NCBI GenBank assembly: GCA_022592445.1
Contig: JABYQR010000192.1
Location: 23,111 to 87,110, forward strand
Direction of reading: 5' to 3'
Origin: Cytidiella melzeri
Taxonomy: Eukaryota; Basidiomycota; Agaricomycetes; Polyporales; Irpicaceae
DNA length: 64,000 bases
A model generated the notes under the pieces. It saw only the letters and a program-made list of their open reading frames with translations, did no database searches and was not told where the DNA came from. This document shows positions 49,101-57,800 of this stretch, one piece after another; positions within the stretch are counted from its first letter, which is position 1; each line of letters starts with the position of its first letter. A program made the position numbers and the translations under genes.

Positions 49101-50813
49101 GGCGGCGTGGCTCTCGTCTTCGCACGAACAGTCTGATAGGTCGGTGACAATCCGCTTCAGCCAGAACCAGCTGGCGTGGTCTGGTCCCGGCGTCGAGAAG
49201 TTGCTGGTGCGGGCCAAGGCCTCGCGTACCTCCAGTTTGGAGAACGGGGGGAACTCTCGTTCCTGTTGTTGGGGTATCTCGTCCAGCAGCGACATGTCGA
49301 CTCGGCGAGGATTCGCAGGCGTGAACTGTTCCTGGAACGCCGCCGACACCAGTTCCGGCTCGTCGAGTGGCTTCCCCTCGCTGTCAACCAGGCCGGTGGT
49401 GGTAGTCATCTTGCGTGGTTTAGTCCACTCGACGAGGTCCCATATCCGTGCGTTATTAGTTTTGGCGATGGCCTGGTCAAAGAACGAGCGTTTGGCTCTC
49501 CTAACCGCCCCCTTCATGCTGCGAGTAGCGCGATCTATTTGGCCAGATATTGCTGCAATGTCCCGTGTCACCCGGACCACCTCCTGGTGCCACGAGAGAT
49601 CAAAGCCCTCGCCCTCCCGGATGACGCGAGCCTGCCACCATCCGCGTTCCGCGACAAGTTCCTTCCTACGGAGCCGGAGGTCCCGGATCTGCTTGACAAT
49701 GGTGCCGCACTCATGGCTCCACCACGACTTAGAGTGTCGCGAGGGCTTAGGTTGCGTGGCGTGCTGTTGCCACACTCTCTCAAGGTGGGTTCCAATCATG
49801 TTTCCAATTGCCTCCACATGCTGAGGCGACTCATACTCTAGCGGGATAGCATTCAGAAGCGCACGACAGCTCCGAATGTAAGCCTCCCCTTCCTCCGAGC
49901 CACGCTTAACGTTAGGAGTACGAGTCGCCTGTGTATTCACACCAATCTCCCATTTCAGGATAGCATGATCGCTACGCGCCCGCCCCACATCGTCGACCTG
50001 GAGCCCGTTGCTGGTCCGCCTCTCTGGGTCGATCCACACCAAGTCTATCACGCCCTCTCGGACGCCAAGATTGTTGGACAACCAGGTTGGGGGCCCATCA
50101 GGCTCGTTCAGAAGTTCAAGGCCAAGTTGCTCTTGGGCCAGTTCGCGAAGATCCTCGCGCTGCGACAGGTGGCGCTGTGTCACCCCCTCTCGACGCTCTC
50201 CTCCATCCCACATAGGATCCCGCAGGTTGAAATCTCCGGCCATAGTAGTCACCCTTGGGAGAGCCTCGACGCACTCTAACAGGTACGTAACTGCTGCAAA
50301 CGTTCGCGAATCGTTGTAGACGTTCACGAAAGTTAGGTCCTGACCTCCTACGCGCATGGTGATACATGTCACATCCGGGTGCTTGACAATAGCAGACCGC
50401 AGCTGCGGGCTCGCTCCTCTCCATTTGGAGTTCACGTAGATCAGGGCTCGTGTCTCTTCAGTATATCCCAGGCACATGAAGTTCCGATGTGCAGTAGTAT
50501 GACAGTAATCCTCGCCGTCCGCCTGCGTAGTGGACGCCACAGTCTTTATGTACCCCTTGTAGGGCTCTTGTACGAATATAACATCAGCATCCCGATTGTT
50601 TTCTAACAGCAACCCATGATTGAGTGCACTCTTCTGGACGTTAGCGGACACACACTGAAGTATATGCGTGCTGGGCTGTATGTTGGTACCGGCCGTGGGC
50701 ACTCCATGTGGGACGTTCGCTCGCGCAGATTCAGGGTTCATTGCACCAGGGCTCGAAGAGCCGCTCGCTGGATGCACCGAAGGATGGGGTAACATGTCGG
50801 GTGTACTATTCAT
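46152..50813 (-). CDS. LINE-A ORF2: endonuclease-reverse transcriptase-RNase H polyprotein
   Basis: The ATG MNSTPDML at 50813 gives 1553 aa; the frame upstream to 50858 is open but starts without an ATG. The APE-type endonuclease comes first: ANVQKSALNHGLLL, DVIFVQEPY, MAGDFNLRDPMW and ARSDHAIL. The reverse transcriptase follows: VVIPKPNKPDYSRAKVYRPI, LLLDVSQFFPSIHHD, GVGQGSALSPVL and the catalytic LQFFVDDGLI. The RNase H domain has VFTDGSQKKD, DAEMAALARGL, VFADNSAAL and WSPGHRG. The C-terminal CWCGRISIETRDHMWFDC is a zinc-knuckle-like motif. No stop interrupts it. It copies its RNA at a nicked chromosomal target. In the endonuclease the usual GDFNxHH is GDFNLRD, a change to note. Confidence 0.93.
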   Translation of the reverse strand: MNSTPDMLPHPSVHPASGSSSPGAMNPESARANVPHGVPTAGTNIQPSTHILQCVSANVQKSALNHGLLLENNRDADVIFVQEPYKGYIKTVASTTQADGEDYCHTTAHRNFMCLGYTEETRALIYVNSKWRGASPQLRSAIVKHPDVTCITMRVGGQDLTFVNVYNDSRTFAAVTYLLECVEALPRVTTMAGDFNLRDPMWDGGERREGVTQRHLSQREDLRELAQEQLGLELLNEPDGPPTWLSNNLGVREGVIDLVWIDPERRTSNGLQVDDVGRARSDHAILKWEIGVNTQATRTPNVKRGSEEGEAYIRSCRALLNAIPLEYESPQHVEAIGNMIGTHLERVWQQHATQPKPSRHSKSWWSHECGTIVKQIRDLRLRRKELVAERGWWQARVIREGEGFDLSWHQEVVRVTRDIAAISGQIDRATRSMKGAVRRAKRSFFDQAIAKTNNARIWDLVEWTKPRKMTTTTGLVDSEGKPLDEPELVSAAFQEQFTPANPRRVDMSLLDEIPQQQEREFPPFSKLEVREALARTSNFSTPGPDHASWFWLKRIVTDLSDCSCEDESHAAEHCDIELRVTAFFNGCVQHGIHPSVFKKSRTVVIPKPNKPDYSRAKVYRPIVLLNCLGKLLEKVIACRMQFDAQKFGIMHACQFGGAMQHSTQDAGIQLVHNVQQAWKQGVDSTALLLDVSQFFPSIHHDVMAAILKKQGFKASLCAYFANYLVGRQTEFLFNGHVSAPADFSTGVGQGSALSPVLTGLYIAPILHLVAPEGKVLEGNATLQFFVDDGLIHVAGKLGPVHDRRDGLIYNNWIIKGLFESVVTNLGRLGLGVELDKLELMHFRRAREAEWGRGEPLGPKLKIQIQGNLHTIAPKAKMRYLGFFLDPKLTFRDHVRFYATKASSTVQALRMLGNSARGMTPKDKRRLYISNVLPILAYGAQLWWHPQWKGKSWIANSLQKAQNKAARWITGGFRTTPIGALEMMAGLFPIKHQIDKFMKKACLRTRVLHAGHPTRALLPPPWRTLATRAVVPLPLRGRPGRDGVTPVSHIHSLGAVCTEVFDVLHDECRPGQRLQDEFAAQIIPHMNVVDGAVAPPKANRDALDSWVNTKLNPLIRSLERDCTCAIVFTDGSQKKDSDPTRPVRAGSAWLVKHSNKVRQGRFGCGQATPYDAEMAALARGLREAVTDLPDSVTDIHVFADNSAALASILAPGRGPSQMLAVAASASIRPWLEESEQHRVHLWWSPGHRGVYWNTVVDREAGLATKEPCDDVSFAYARQQVTAQAYLAWSKDMERPKYRGQQSLINRAPLFAKCKHTSANWFLKTAGSSTTHMSRLVRFVSGHFPHGAFRERFNLEGRRECWCGRISIETRDHMWFDCELWIRKHKPPDVRRHGERRRDALDLAPVAPQGVDPAAHAQQLWRGTQPELEEVNEFLQLNPAAVTFQWLELVERGFRDLEEGDCNSPAVLRINLHTTMRKKAFDHWFRRDPKASLASFNKTYALAALRCIAAEGALDEAAQIQVLTEFGLAPAQAREHIRRGDDAAHHRPESSHLGR

Positions 50814-50858
50814 AAACAAAATACTAGAATATCTAATACAAGCATAGGGGGGGCGCAC

Positions 50859-52775
50859 TTAGACAGCCATCTCTTGATCGTCCGCAGGCCTGTCCCCGGA
50901 CAGCCTACGCCGCTTCTCAACATCGACCGCAACTTCGCCGTCATACGAGCGTCCGCGCTTGAGCAGATCGTGCGCAGAGAACTTGGGAGGGTTCTTTTCG
51001 AACCATCGTTTGGCATCGCGTTCGCCCGCGTGCTTGCTGAATGGGCATTCGCGGGACGATGGCGCATGGTCGGTAGAGTCACAGTTGGCACAGTAGACGT
51101 GACTGCAGTTCGTGCGAACTTCCAGGGTCTCGAGGCGGGTGCGTTGACACTCCGGGTGGACGCAATATCTGGGATGGTCAACCTCTAGGTGGGGGAGGGA
51201 GCACTTCGCGCAAAAAAGCTTTCCACTCTTACACATGCTTCCGGGGTGCTGCCAGTGCCAGCACTTGTCGCACAGGGGGACCCGTGTGGTGAGGTCGTGA
51301 CGGCACAGAACGTGCTCGCCACCTAGGACACGGAGCCTGCGTTTGCACCACCCTGCGCTGACTGATCCATCGCGGTTGTCGTATACAGCAAAGACGAAGG
51401 TGCCCGAACCACCCCTGGAGTCAATCCAGAACGGCCTTGGGGACTGGATGTGCGTGAGCACGCACTCCGAGATCCACGCGTTTTCCTGTTTGATGGCAGA
51501 GATGATATCCTCAGCCGACAGCTCTTGCTGGGTGGCTGGGTTGTGAGTGCGTAAAGCCCTGACCTCCAGGCGCGTGATGGGGGTGTAGAAGTCGATGGTG
51601 GCCGTGCGAGCCGAGCCCTGGGTGTTGGCAAGCCAGTCGAGTCCCTGTCCGAGGTGGTCCCGAGCAGCGACCGTAGGCCGGGTCTGGAACCGGATGTCGA
51701 CGTGCACGCCGCCTTCGTGCCAGTGGAGGCCACACACCTCGTTGGCCTCGTCGCCGTGCCTGGCAAATGTCTCGCGTACCCATCCGCGTACGTCCACTTC
51801 GCTCCGTCGATGAGAGAGATTGGTGATGGCAGATGAGAAGACAACTCGCAGCAGCTTAGTCTGGTCTTTTGGAGCCGGTACGTGAACCACAGGGGCCTTG
51901 GGCTTCGGTGGAGGAGGAGGTTTCGACTTCGCAGGAGAGGTCGAGGGGCCTTGTGGCTGGCCCGCAGGAGTGCCAGGGGCGGCCGCAGCCGATGCGTAGG
52001 ATTCTGTCGGCACCGTGGTAGGGTGGGCTGTCGTACTTCTGAGGCGAAACTCGAAGGCCTTCGTGATGGCCAGAGCCGACTCAGGGGGGATACGGCCTTT
52101 GCAGACCTTCATGAGGGGGCTGATAGCGTTGATCTTCTCCCAGTCCCAGTCGCGCGGGACAGCGTAGGGGTCCTGCACCCGTTGAGCCTCGGTGGCCGAA
52201 GCCTGTCGTTTCGCAGGCTGTTCGTCGCCGAAGATGGCTGGGGTCGCTGGCCGCTTCTTGCTTTTTCCCCCAGCCTGTCGCTCGTCAGACCCGGGCGCAT
52301 GGATGGAGGCGAAGCTCCCATTGGTTTGGGGGGGAAGAGACTGGCCTTTGTGCCACTGGTCCGCGAGGGAGGACACCTTCGCTGCGATACCGGTGATGTG
52401 CTCCATCAGGATAGAGTCGTTAGAGGGCAGAGCTGCTTCGGCAGCGCTCAACCGTGCGGTCAAGGCCTGAACCTGGTTCACAAGCTCGACCCTCTGCGCT
52501 TCGCGCTCCCGGACAATGTTGGGGAACAGCAGCCGGAGCTGCAGCTCCTGGCCCTGGATGTACTCCGCCCAGAAGGCGAACAACTCACCTAGGCGTCGGG
52601 AGAACGTACCGACGTCAGAGCCTACGTCCGATGCGGCTTCCTTGATCCTGCGCTCGAGGAGGTCGTCGCCCAGCGAGATCATGTTGAATTGGATGGAGGA
52701 GAGCTGGTTCGCCGTCTTCTCTAGGAAGTCCGTGACCATTTCGGGCGTGGGGTTGGTTGCTAGACTGCTGGGCAT
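50859..52775 (-). CDS. LINE-A ORF1: gag-like nucleic-acid-binding protein
   Basis: The start MPSSLATNPTPEMVTDFLEK (52775) gives 638 aa. The frame stays open up to 53264 and has other ATGs in it, so a longer form is possible. The N-terminal region is helical and likely coiled coil (NQLSSIQFNMISLGDD, REREAQRVELVNQVQALTARL). A basic KSKKRPATPAIF patch and a Pro-rich linker (SKPPPPPKPKAP) follow. The C-terminus is Cys/His-rich: CDKCWHWQHPGSMC (CX2CX4HX4C), CAKCSLPHLEVDH and CANCDSTDHAPSSREC. Such proteins coat the element RNA. The stop TAA at 50859 is 45 bp before the ORF2 ATG, so ORF2 is probably reached by reinitiation. Confidence 0.9.
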   Translation of the reverse strand: MPSSLATNPTPEMVTDFLEKTANQLSSIQFNMISLGDDLLERRIKEAASDVGSDVGTFSRRLGELFAFWAEYIQGQELQLRLLFPNIVREREAQRVELVNQVQALTARLSAAEAALPSNDSILMEHITGIAAKVSSLADQWHKGQSLPPQTNGSFASIHAPGSDERQAGGKSKKRPATPAIFGDEQPAKRQASATEAQRVQDPYAVPRDWDWEKINAISPLMKVCKGRIPPESALAITKAFEFRLRSTTAHPTTVPTESYASAAAAPGTPAGQPQGPSTSPAKSKPPPPPKPKAPVVHVPAPKDQTKLLRVVFSSAITNLSHRRSEVDVRGWVRETFARHGDEANEVCGLHWHEGGVHVDIRFQTRPTVAARDHLGQGLDWLANTQGSARTATIDFYTPITRLEVRALRTHNPATQQELSAEDIISAIKQENAWISECVLTHIQSPRPFWIDSRGGSGTFVFAVYDNRDGSVSAGWCKRRLRVLGGEHVLCRHDLTTRVPLCDKCWHWQHPGSMCKSGKLFCAKCSLPHLEVDHPRYCVHPECQRTRLETLEVRTNCSHVYCANCDSTDHAPSSRECPFSKHAGERDAKRWFEKNPPKFSAHDLLKRGRSYDGEVAVDVEKRRRLSGDRPADDQEMAV

Positions 52776-53421
52776 GCTGTGCGCAGGTTTGTGGGTGGTA
52801 GAGAGTAGAGATGCGATAAACAACACTTGGGGCCGGGGGGGGCGTTGAGAGTCGCATCTGGAAGGCAGAGTCGAGGTTCTTATAGCGTCACACACTCGGT
52901 CAGGCAAAGGCCCAAGCAGCATGAAAGGATACAAAACAAATATATTCGAGACGGTGCATCGCCATCGGAGGGCCACACTGCGTGTAAGGGGGCATTGTAC
53001 GCACCTAAGGACCCTTTGTCCTACTGGGCCACGAGGGGCCGCGCCCCGCCTCCCTGCCGCCTTGCGCGGCCACATAGCGTTCCATCCCCCCAAGAGGCGG
53101 GGGCGAATCCAAGGTTCCGCTGGCCGGACTGGTCCGGGCAACGAGGGTGATTCCGCACATAGGTGCTCCTCCTCGAAGAGGCGGGAGCGTGGGTGCCCAG
53201 AGGGCACAGCAGGGGACGCTGCGTTGTTCCCTCCGGCCCGGGTTGTTGCAGCGTCGGTCTCCACAAGACCTAAGCCGCAGAGCGACCTATTAGGCCTTGG
53301 GACCTCGGTGGAGGCGATTTTGGGGGAAGAGGGGGTTGGGGGTGGTGCACGCGAGGAATGGAATAGATTAGACGGTGCGGGCGCCTAACTGGGATGGTGG
53401 TGGTACGAGGTCAAGGTGTTG

Positions 53422-53432
53422 TGGTGTAACAG
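53422..53432. repeat. Target-site duplication of LINE-A (5' side copy), overlapping gypsy LTR end
   Basis: TGGTGTAACAG repeats the sequence at 45927-45937. Its last eight bases, TGTAACAG, are also the terminus of the gypsy LTR. Confidence 0.9.
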
Positions 53433-53587
53433 TTAAGGTTACACTCACCAGATAGTGGTTAAACTTGAAGGGGAGATAGTGAGATAGAGAGTAGAGTGTT
53501 GGTGGTGAGCGAAGTACTGTGAGGTACTGAGTAGTCCTAGTTCAACAGAGTGGATAAGACTGAGGGGATATGCCCTCAGGAGTGCCT

Positions 53588-53598
53588 CTATATATACA
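53588..53598 (-). promoter_or_regulatory. LTR TATA box
   Basis: TGTATATATAG on the minus strand, 204-214 bp downstream of the nearest heat-shock element, in the expected place for the LTR promoter. Confidence 0.6.
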
Positions 53599-53801
53599 TG
53601 AAGGGGGGGACCCCAGGTACTACCCTTAGACCCCTAATACCTACATGAGTAAGCGAAGTAATCTACCTTACTAAGCATGCCCTATGCCCTAGTGGTGCCA
53701 CTTCAATAATCAACCAATAGCAATTGTCCCCATGACCTGACCCCATGACCCAGCTCCAAGGCTAGACTTGTTCTAGCTTGTTCTAAGACAAGGCTAGACT
53801 T

Positions 53802-53867
53802 TTCCAGAAGGTTCTAAGAACTATGACATCATAGTTCCAGCATGTTCCACAATGTTCCAGAAAGTTC
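53802..53867. promoter_or_regulatory. Two perfect heat-shock elements in the LTR U3
   Basis: TTCCAGAAGGTTC (53802-53814) and TTCCAGAAAGTTC (53855-53867) both fit TTCnnGAAnnTTC, the HSF-binding consensus. Between them GTTCCA recurs at exactly 10-bp spacing (53834, 53844, 53854). The site is upstream of the TATA box for minus-strand transcription. Confidence 0.6.
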
Positions 53868-53896
53868 TATCATGTGATACACAGATAAGGAAAGGA

Positions 53897-54057
53897 GCGC
53901 ATCAGCGCATCAGAGACAGGAGGCGCATCAGCGCATCAATTGATAGGCGCTGAGAATAAGCGCCGGAATAGGCGCCTGATAAGTGCCAGATAAGCGCTGG
54001 ATAAGCGCCTAAATAGACGCCGGATAAGCGCTGGATAAGCGCTTGACAAGCGCTTAA
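53897..54057. repeat. Array of short GCGC-core repeats inside the LTR
   Basis: Four GCGCATCA units (53897-53938) are followed by roughly ten degenerate copies of GGATAAGCGCYT, 10-13 bp apart, up to 54057. Units are imperfect and there is no unique spacer, so this is a tandem enhancer-like array, not CRISPR. Confidence 0.75.
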
Positions 54058-54121
54058 ATATTCCCACTAATACCGTTGCCTGGTAAGGCAAGTCTTGTAG
54101 AAACATTGAAAATCTGTGACA

Positions 54122-54140
54122 TTACCCCCCCCTTCTTGCT
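54122..54140 (-). other. Polypurine tract of the gypsy element
   Basis: On the minus strand AGCAAGAAGGGGGGGGTAA lies immediately before the LTR start, the place where plus-strand DNA synthesis is primed in LTR retroelements. Confidence 0.8.
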
Positions 54141-54322
54141 TTGAACTCCGTGCAAAGAATTTTGAACAAACACCTTGGTCATTGAGTCCACTTTTTCACC
54201 ATTGTCAAGAGGGTGCCTAAGCAATTCCGAGTGATTCTAGCGGCTTCTACCGACGCCCCTGACGGGGTTCACACCTCATTGGCTGATGGTAGTCTAGTCC
54301 GTACCCTCCTCGGTTGCGTCAT

Positions 54323-54333
54323 TGGATCGTGGA
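54323..54333. repeat. Target-site duplication of LINE-B (3' side copy)
   Basis: TGGATCGTGGA directly before a run of 21 T; identical to 60829-60839. Confidence 0.88.
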
Positions 54334-54843
54334 TTTTTTTTTTTTTTTTTTTTTACTTCCTTGTTTATTGTCCTCGAGGGCGTGGCCCTATGGTAGACAA
54401 AATACATCCTGTATCTACTGTCTGCGACTCTATTCATTGTGTTGACGAAGCAGAAGGGTGGTGAGAGGAAAGTGATTCGCTCGTCACGTTTGTCGGGGTG
54501 GAGTTGTATTATCTAGGTGTATGGTTTGGGAGTGTGTATAAGGTGCGCTTTGGCTCGAGGGGCTCTGCCGACTGAACGGGAGAGGCTGGGATCTAAACCT
54601 GCTACCCTTGTCGGAGTACTTGGTCCTCTGGGCGTTGCCTCTTGCGGTAGCAGGAAGCCGGTTGGTGGTCCTCCACCTCCCGTCGAAACTCCCCCAACCT
54701 CTGAGCTTCTTGCCGCACGTTCAAAGATAAAATTGGGGGTATTGCTCGTTTCGTCGTTTGTGTTCGGTGTGCGTCGCTCTCTATGGGTGCTCTCGTCAGT
54801 TGTGGTACGTGCGATGCGAGTGTTTACTTCTCTTTGTGTTTTC

Positions 54844-57800
54844 TCATCTCCTTTCTCTTTCCCTTTCCCTTTCGCTGTTTCCCCCTTTCCCCTTCTTTCC
54901 CTTTTTTCCCGCCTCTTTCGGTAAGGACATGTTCCCTAGTGCTCGAGTGAAACGTCCGGTAGCGTGTATGTATTTGAAGAGTGGTCTCGTCAACTTGGGG
55001 TTGTTGAGTAGGTCCGGTACGGAGCGCGCTGGTTGTCCTATTTCGAAAGTGAGTGCGATTCGGTGCCTTTCGTGCGCTGGGCAGTGGAGCAAGAAGTGTT
55101 TCACGCTTTCGGACTGTAGCTCGCACGCTGGGCACAGCGGTGACGGTGCTTTGCCTATGCGATGTAGGTGTTGGTTCAGCGGTGCGTGCCCTGAGCGCAG
55201 TTGGAAGAGCAGTGCCGCGTGTCGTCTCGGGAGTTCCGCGATGAGTTCGGTGAATTTGTCTGAGGGGAGGCTGGGGTCTATGTCGCGGAGTTTATCGTGC
55301 CGTGGTGAGCTGGTCCATATTTCCGCTGCCGCCGCTTTCAGTTGCGCCGCTTTGGTCTGTTTGAGCTTGGACGTGCTTTGGGGTAGAGGTCGACGCAGGA
55401 AGGGTGGGATGTTTGTCTGGCTGGAGGATTGTCCGCGTGCTGCTTTTTTCGCCTCTTTGTCTGCCTCCTCGTTTCCGTCGATGTCGCTATGTCCTGGGAC
55501 CCATCGTACCGTTAGCTTGAAATTTCCGTGTTTCGCTCGAAGTTTCCCGACTGCGTGGTGGAGGTTGTCGAGGAGGTAGTGTGCTGGCCCTGATGCTGTC
55601 GATCTGGACGCTAAAATGGCCGCTTTGTTATCGAGGGCTATGAATACGGGTTCTTCTATGTGCGCTTTGACTCCGTTTAGCAGGTGTAGGCCGAGCAGCA
55701 TCCCCACTAGTTCCGCTTCATATACTGTGTGTTCTTCTGAGCTGCCCAGGCGGAGCCTGAGGACTTTCTTCGTTACGCGCTTTTTGCCCTTCGTGTAGAT
55801 GACTGCTGCCGCTCCTACGCCGCCGTCAATGTCCGAGCCGTCTGTATATATATGGTACTTAGCTCGTTGTCTCCATGATTTGTCTTGGCTCTTCGCGTTT
55901 TCTTTGTCTTCCCTGATCTCTGTTCTGAAGGCAGGTCTCCACGTCGGAGGGAATCGCACCGGAGTTATCTTTTCTACTTTTCGAGGGTCGAGTTGGTAGC
56001 GATGAAGGAGCTCGTGTATGGCGGATCGATGTCTCTTTACGTAGTGTCGACGTGCCTGTGTGATGTGCTTGGTGAGCGGGTGTGATGGGGGTAGGGAACA
56101 AAGACGTAGCGCTGCTCGATGGCACAGTTTGTCTATTGTCAGGTGCATTGGGGGCATGTTCGCGTGCGCTTCCATGATGTCTGTCGCCGTCGTTCGCATG
56201 GCTCCTGTTATCATCAGGGCTGCTTGGCGTTGTACCTGTTCAAAGCGTTTTATATGTCCTACAGACCCTTTGGCACTTCGCCCGTCGCTGCTGCTTGTGG
56301 GTGGGGAGAGGAAGACGTCGAGGGCGTATAGCATGCTCGGGATGGCCATCGCCTGGTATAGTTTTTTCGCCATGGACGCGTTTATGCCTCGTTTCGTGTT
56401 CGCCATGCGTTTGAAGAGGGCTACCCATTGTTGACCTTTCCCAACTGCCCGTGCTACCTGCTCTGCCCAGCGGAGTTGGTGGTCTATCTGTACTCCCAGG
56501 AAAAGATGCGACTTAGCTGGTTTGACTTTCGTGATCCCCAGGTCTAGCTCCGGTCCCAGGTCTTTGGCGTTTCGTCTGCAGTTGAGCAGTCCGAATTTTT
56601 CTAGGGAGAACTGTGTGTTGTGAGAGTCTGCCCATTCGAACGCACCTCCCACTCTGGTCATGTAGCTTTTCAGCTTTTCATGTGTCTCCTGGAAACTGCT
56701 CCCTATCGTCACCACCGCCACATCGTCTATGTTTCCTGTAGCATATTCCCCGTTGGCTGGATTCGCCGCGTCCAGGTTACTTGAGTTGTAGATCTGGTAT
56801 GCTATGACGGACGTGGGGCATCCCTGGTCTAACCCTCCTAGTACTTCGCACGGTTCGGACTCGTAGTCGTCGAAGCACAGCACTACTTTGCGCCCCGTCA
56901 TTTTGCGCTCCATCCATTCTACGATCTCCGTTGGGATCCCTCGCAGTCTCATGTCGTGGAAAAGCTGTGCCGGCGTCACGCTGGGGAAGGCCGCTTTGTT
57001 GTCTAAGAAGAGTATGGACGCGTATTGGCCTTTTCTCCAAGCTGTTTTGATTATTGATGTGACGTAGTGTAATGAATCTGTAGTGGTACGTCCTGGTCGA
57101 CCGAGGAAGTGATTGCTGGATATAAGGGAGAGGGACTCAGCTTTTTTGGTCAGGATTTGCGTCACGCATGCGCCTAGAATTTTCGCTATGCTGGGTAAGA
57201 GCGCTATGGGGCGGTATGCGTTGGGGAGAGTGTAGTCTTTTCTGTTAGGCTTCCGTAGTACCACTGTGCGTGCGATTTTCCATTCGTCCGGGTATACGCG
57301 CAGCGTGAACGTCGCCTCGAAGATTCGGTGTAGGTACGGGAGGAGGGTCTCGTGGCAGTTTTGGTACACCTCGTTTGGGAAGTCGTCGATTCCGGGGGCT
57401 TTGTACCTTTTCAGCTGTAGCATGACGGTTCTTACCAGGCTTCTCGGAATGCCCGGGAATGTGAAAGCTGGTGGAGGATATACGGGAGGCGCGTTTGCAG
57501 TGGGGTCTGGTCCTGGTTTCGGAAAGAAGGTCTCGCGTAGCACCGTACACTTTGCGTCGTTTGTCTCCGCGAGTTGTGGCTGCTGCAGGTGGTCAGTGTA
57601 TTGCAGGTGTGGGATCCGTGCTCTACTGCCGTCGCTTTGACCCCCTTTGATGTACTTACTGAAATCCCACACGTTGCTCATCTTTACGTCCTCTAGGTAT
57701 GCGTGCCAGTGGTCTCGTTTTGCGGTCGTTATGGCCTCTTGGTATCGATTCCGGGCTTTTCGGTATTCTCGATGTATCGGGTGCTGCGGGGCGGAATGAA

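Larger units (their letters stand above)
45938..53421 (-). mobile_element. LINE-A: full-length APE/RT/RNase H non-LTR retrotransposon
   Basis: Read on the minus strand, the element has a 5' UTR (53421 to about 52776), ORF1, a 45-bp gap, ORF2, a 3' UTR (46151-45988) and a 50-nt poly-A tail, seen as poly-T at 45938-45987. It is bounded on both sides by the same 11-bp sequence TGGTGTAACAG. It is about 7.5 kb and GC-rich compared with the gypsy sequence around it. The open ORFs and long homopolymer tail indicate a young insertion. Confidence 0.92.
53425..54121 (-). repeat. 3' LTR of the gypsy element, 697 bp
   Basis: On the minus strand it begins TGTCACAG directly after the polypurine tract and ends CTGTTACA, giving TG...CA ends and an 8-bp imperfect terminal inverted repeat. 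It contains, in transcription order, an array of short GC-rich repeats (54057-53897), heat-shock-element matches (53867-53802) and a TATA box (53598-53588). Only one LTR is in the window, so identity to the partner cannot be measured. Confidence 0.85.

Noticed and set aside
52776..53264. Start of LINE-A ORF1 at the top of the open frame (53264)
   Set aside because: The first codon there is GTG, not ATG. The ATG at 52775 is followed by the typical helical gag start, so the shorter protein is preferred.
53897..54057. Possible CRISPR-like repeat array
   Set aside because: Repeats are degenerate, without unique spacers, inside an LTR of a fungal element.
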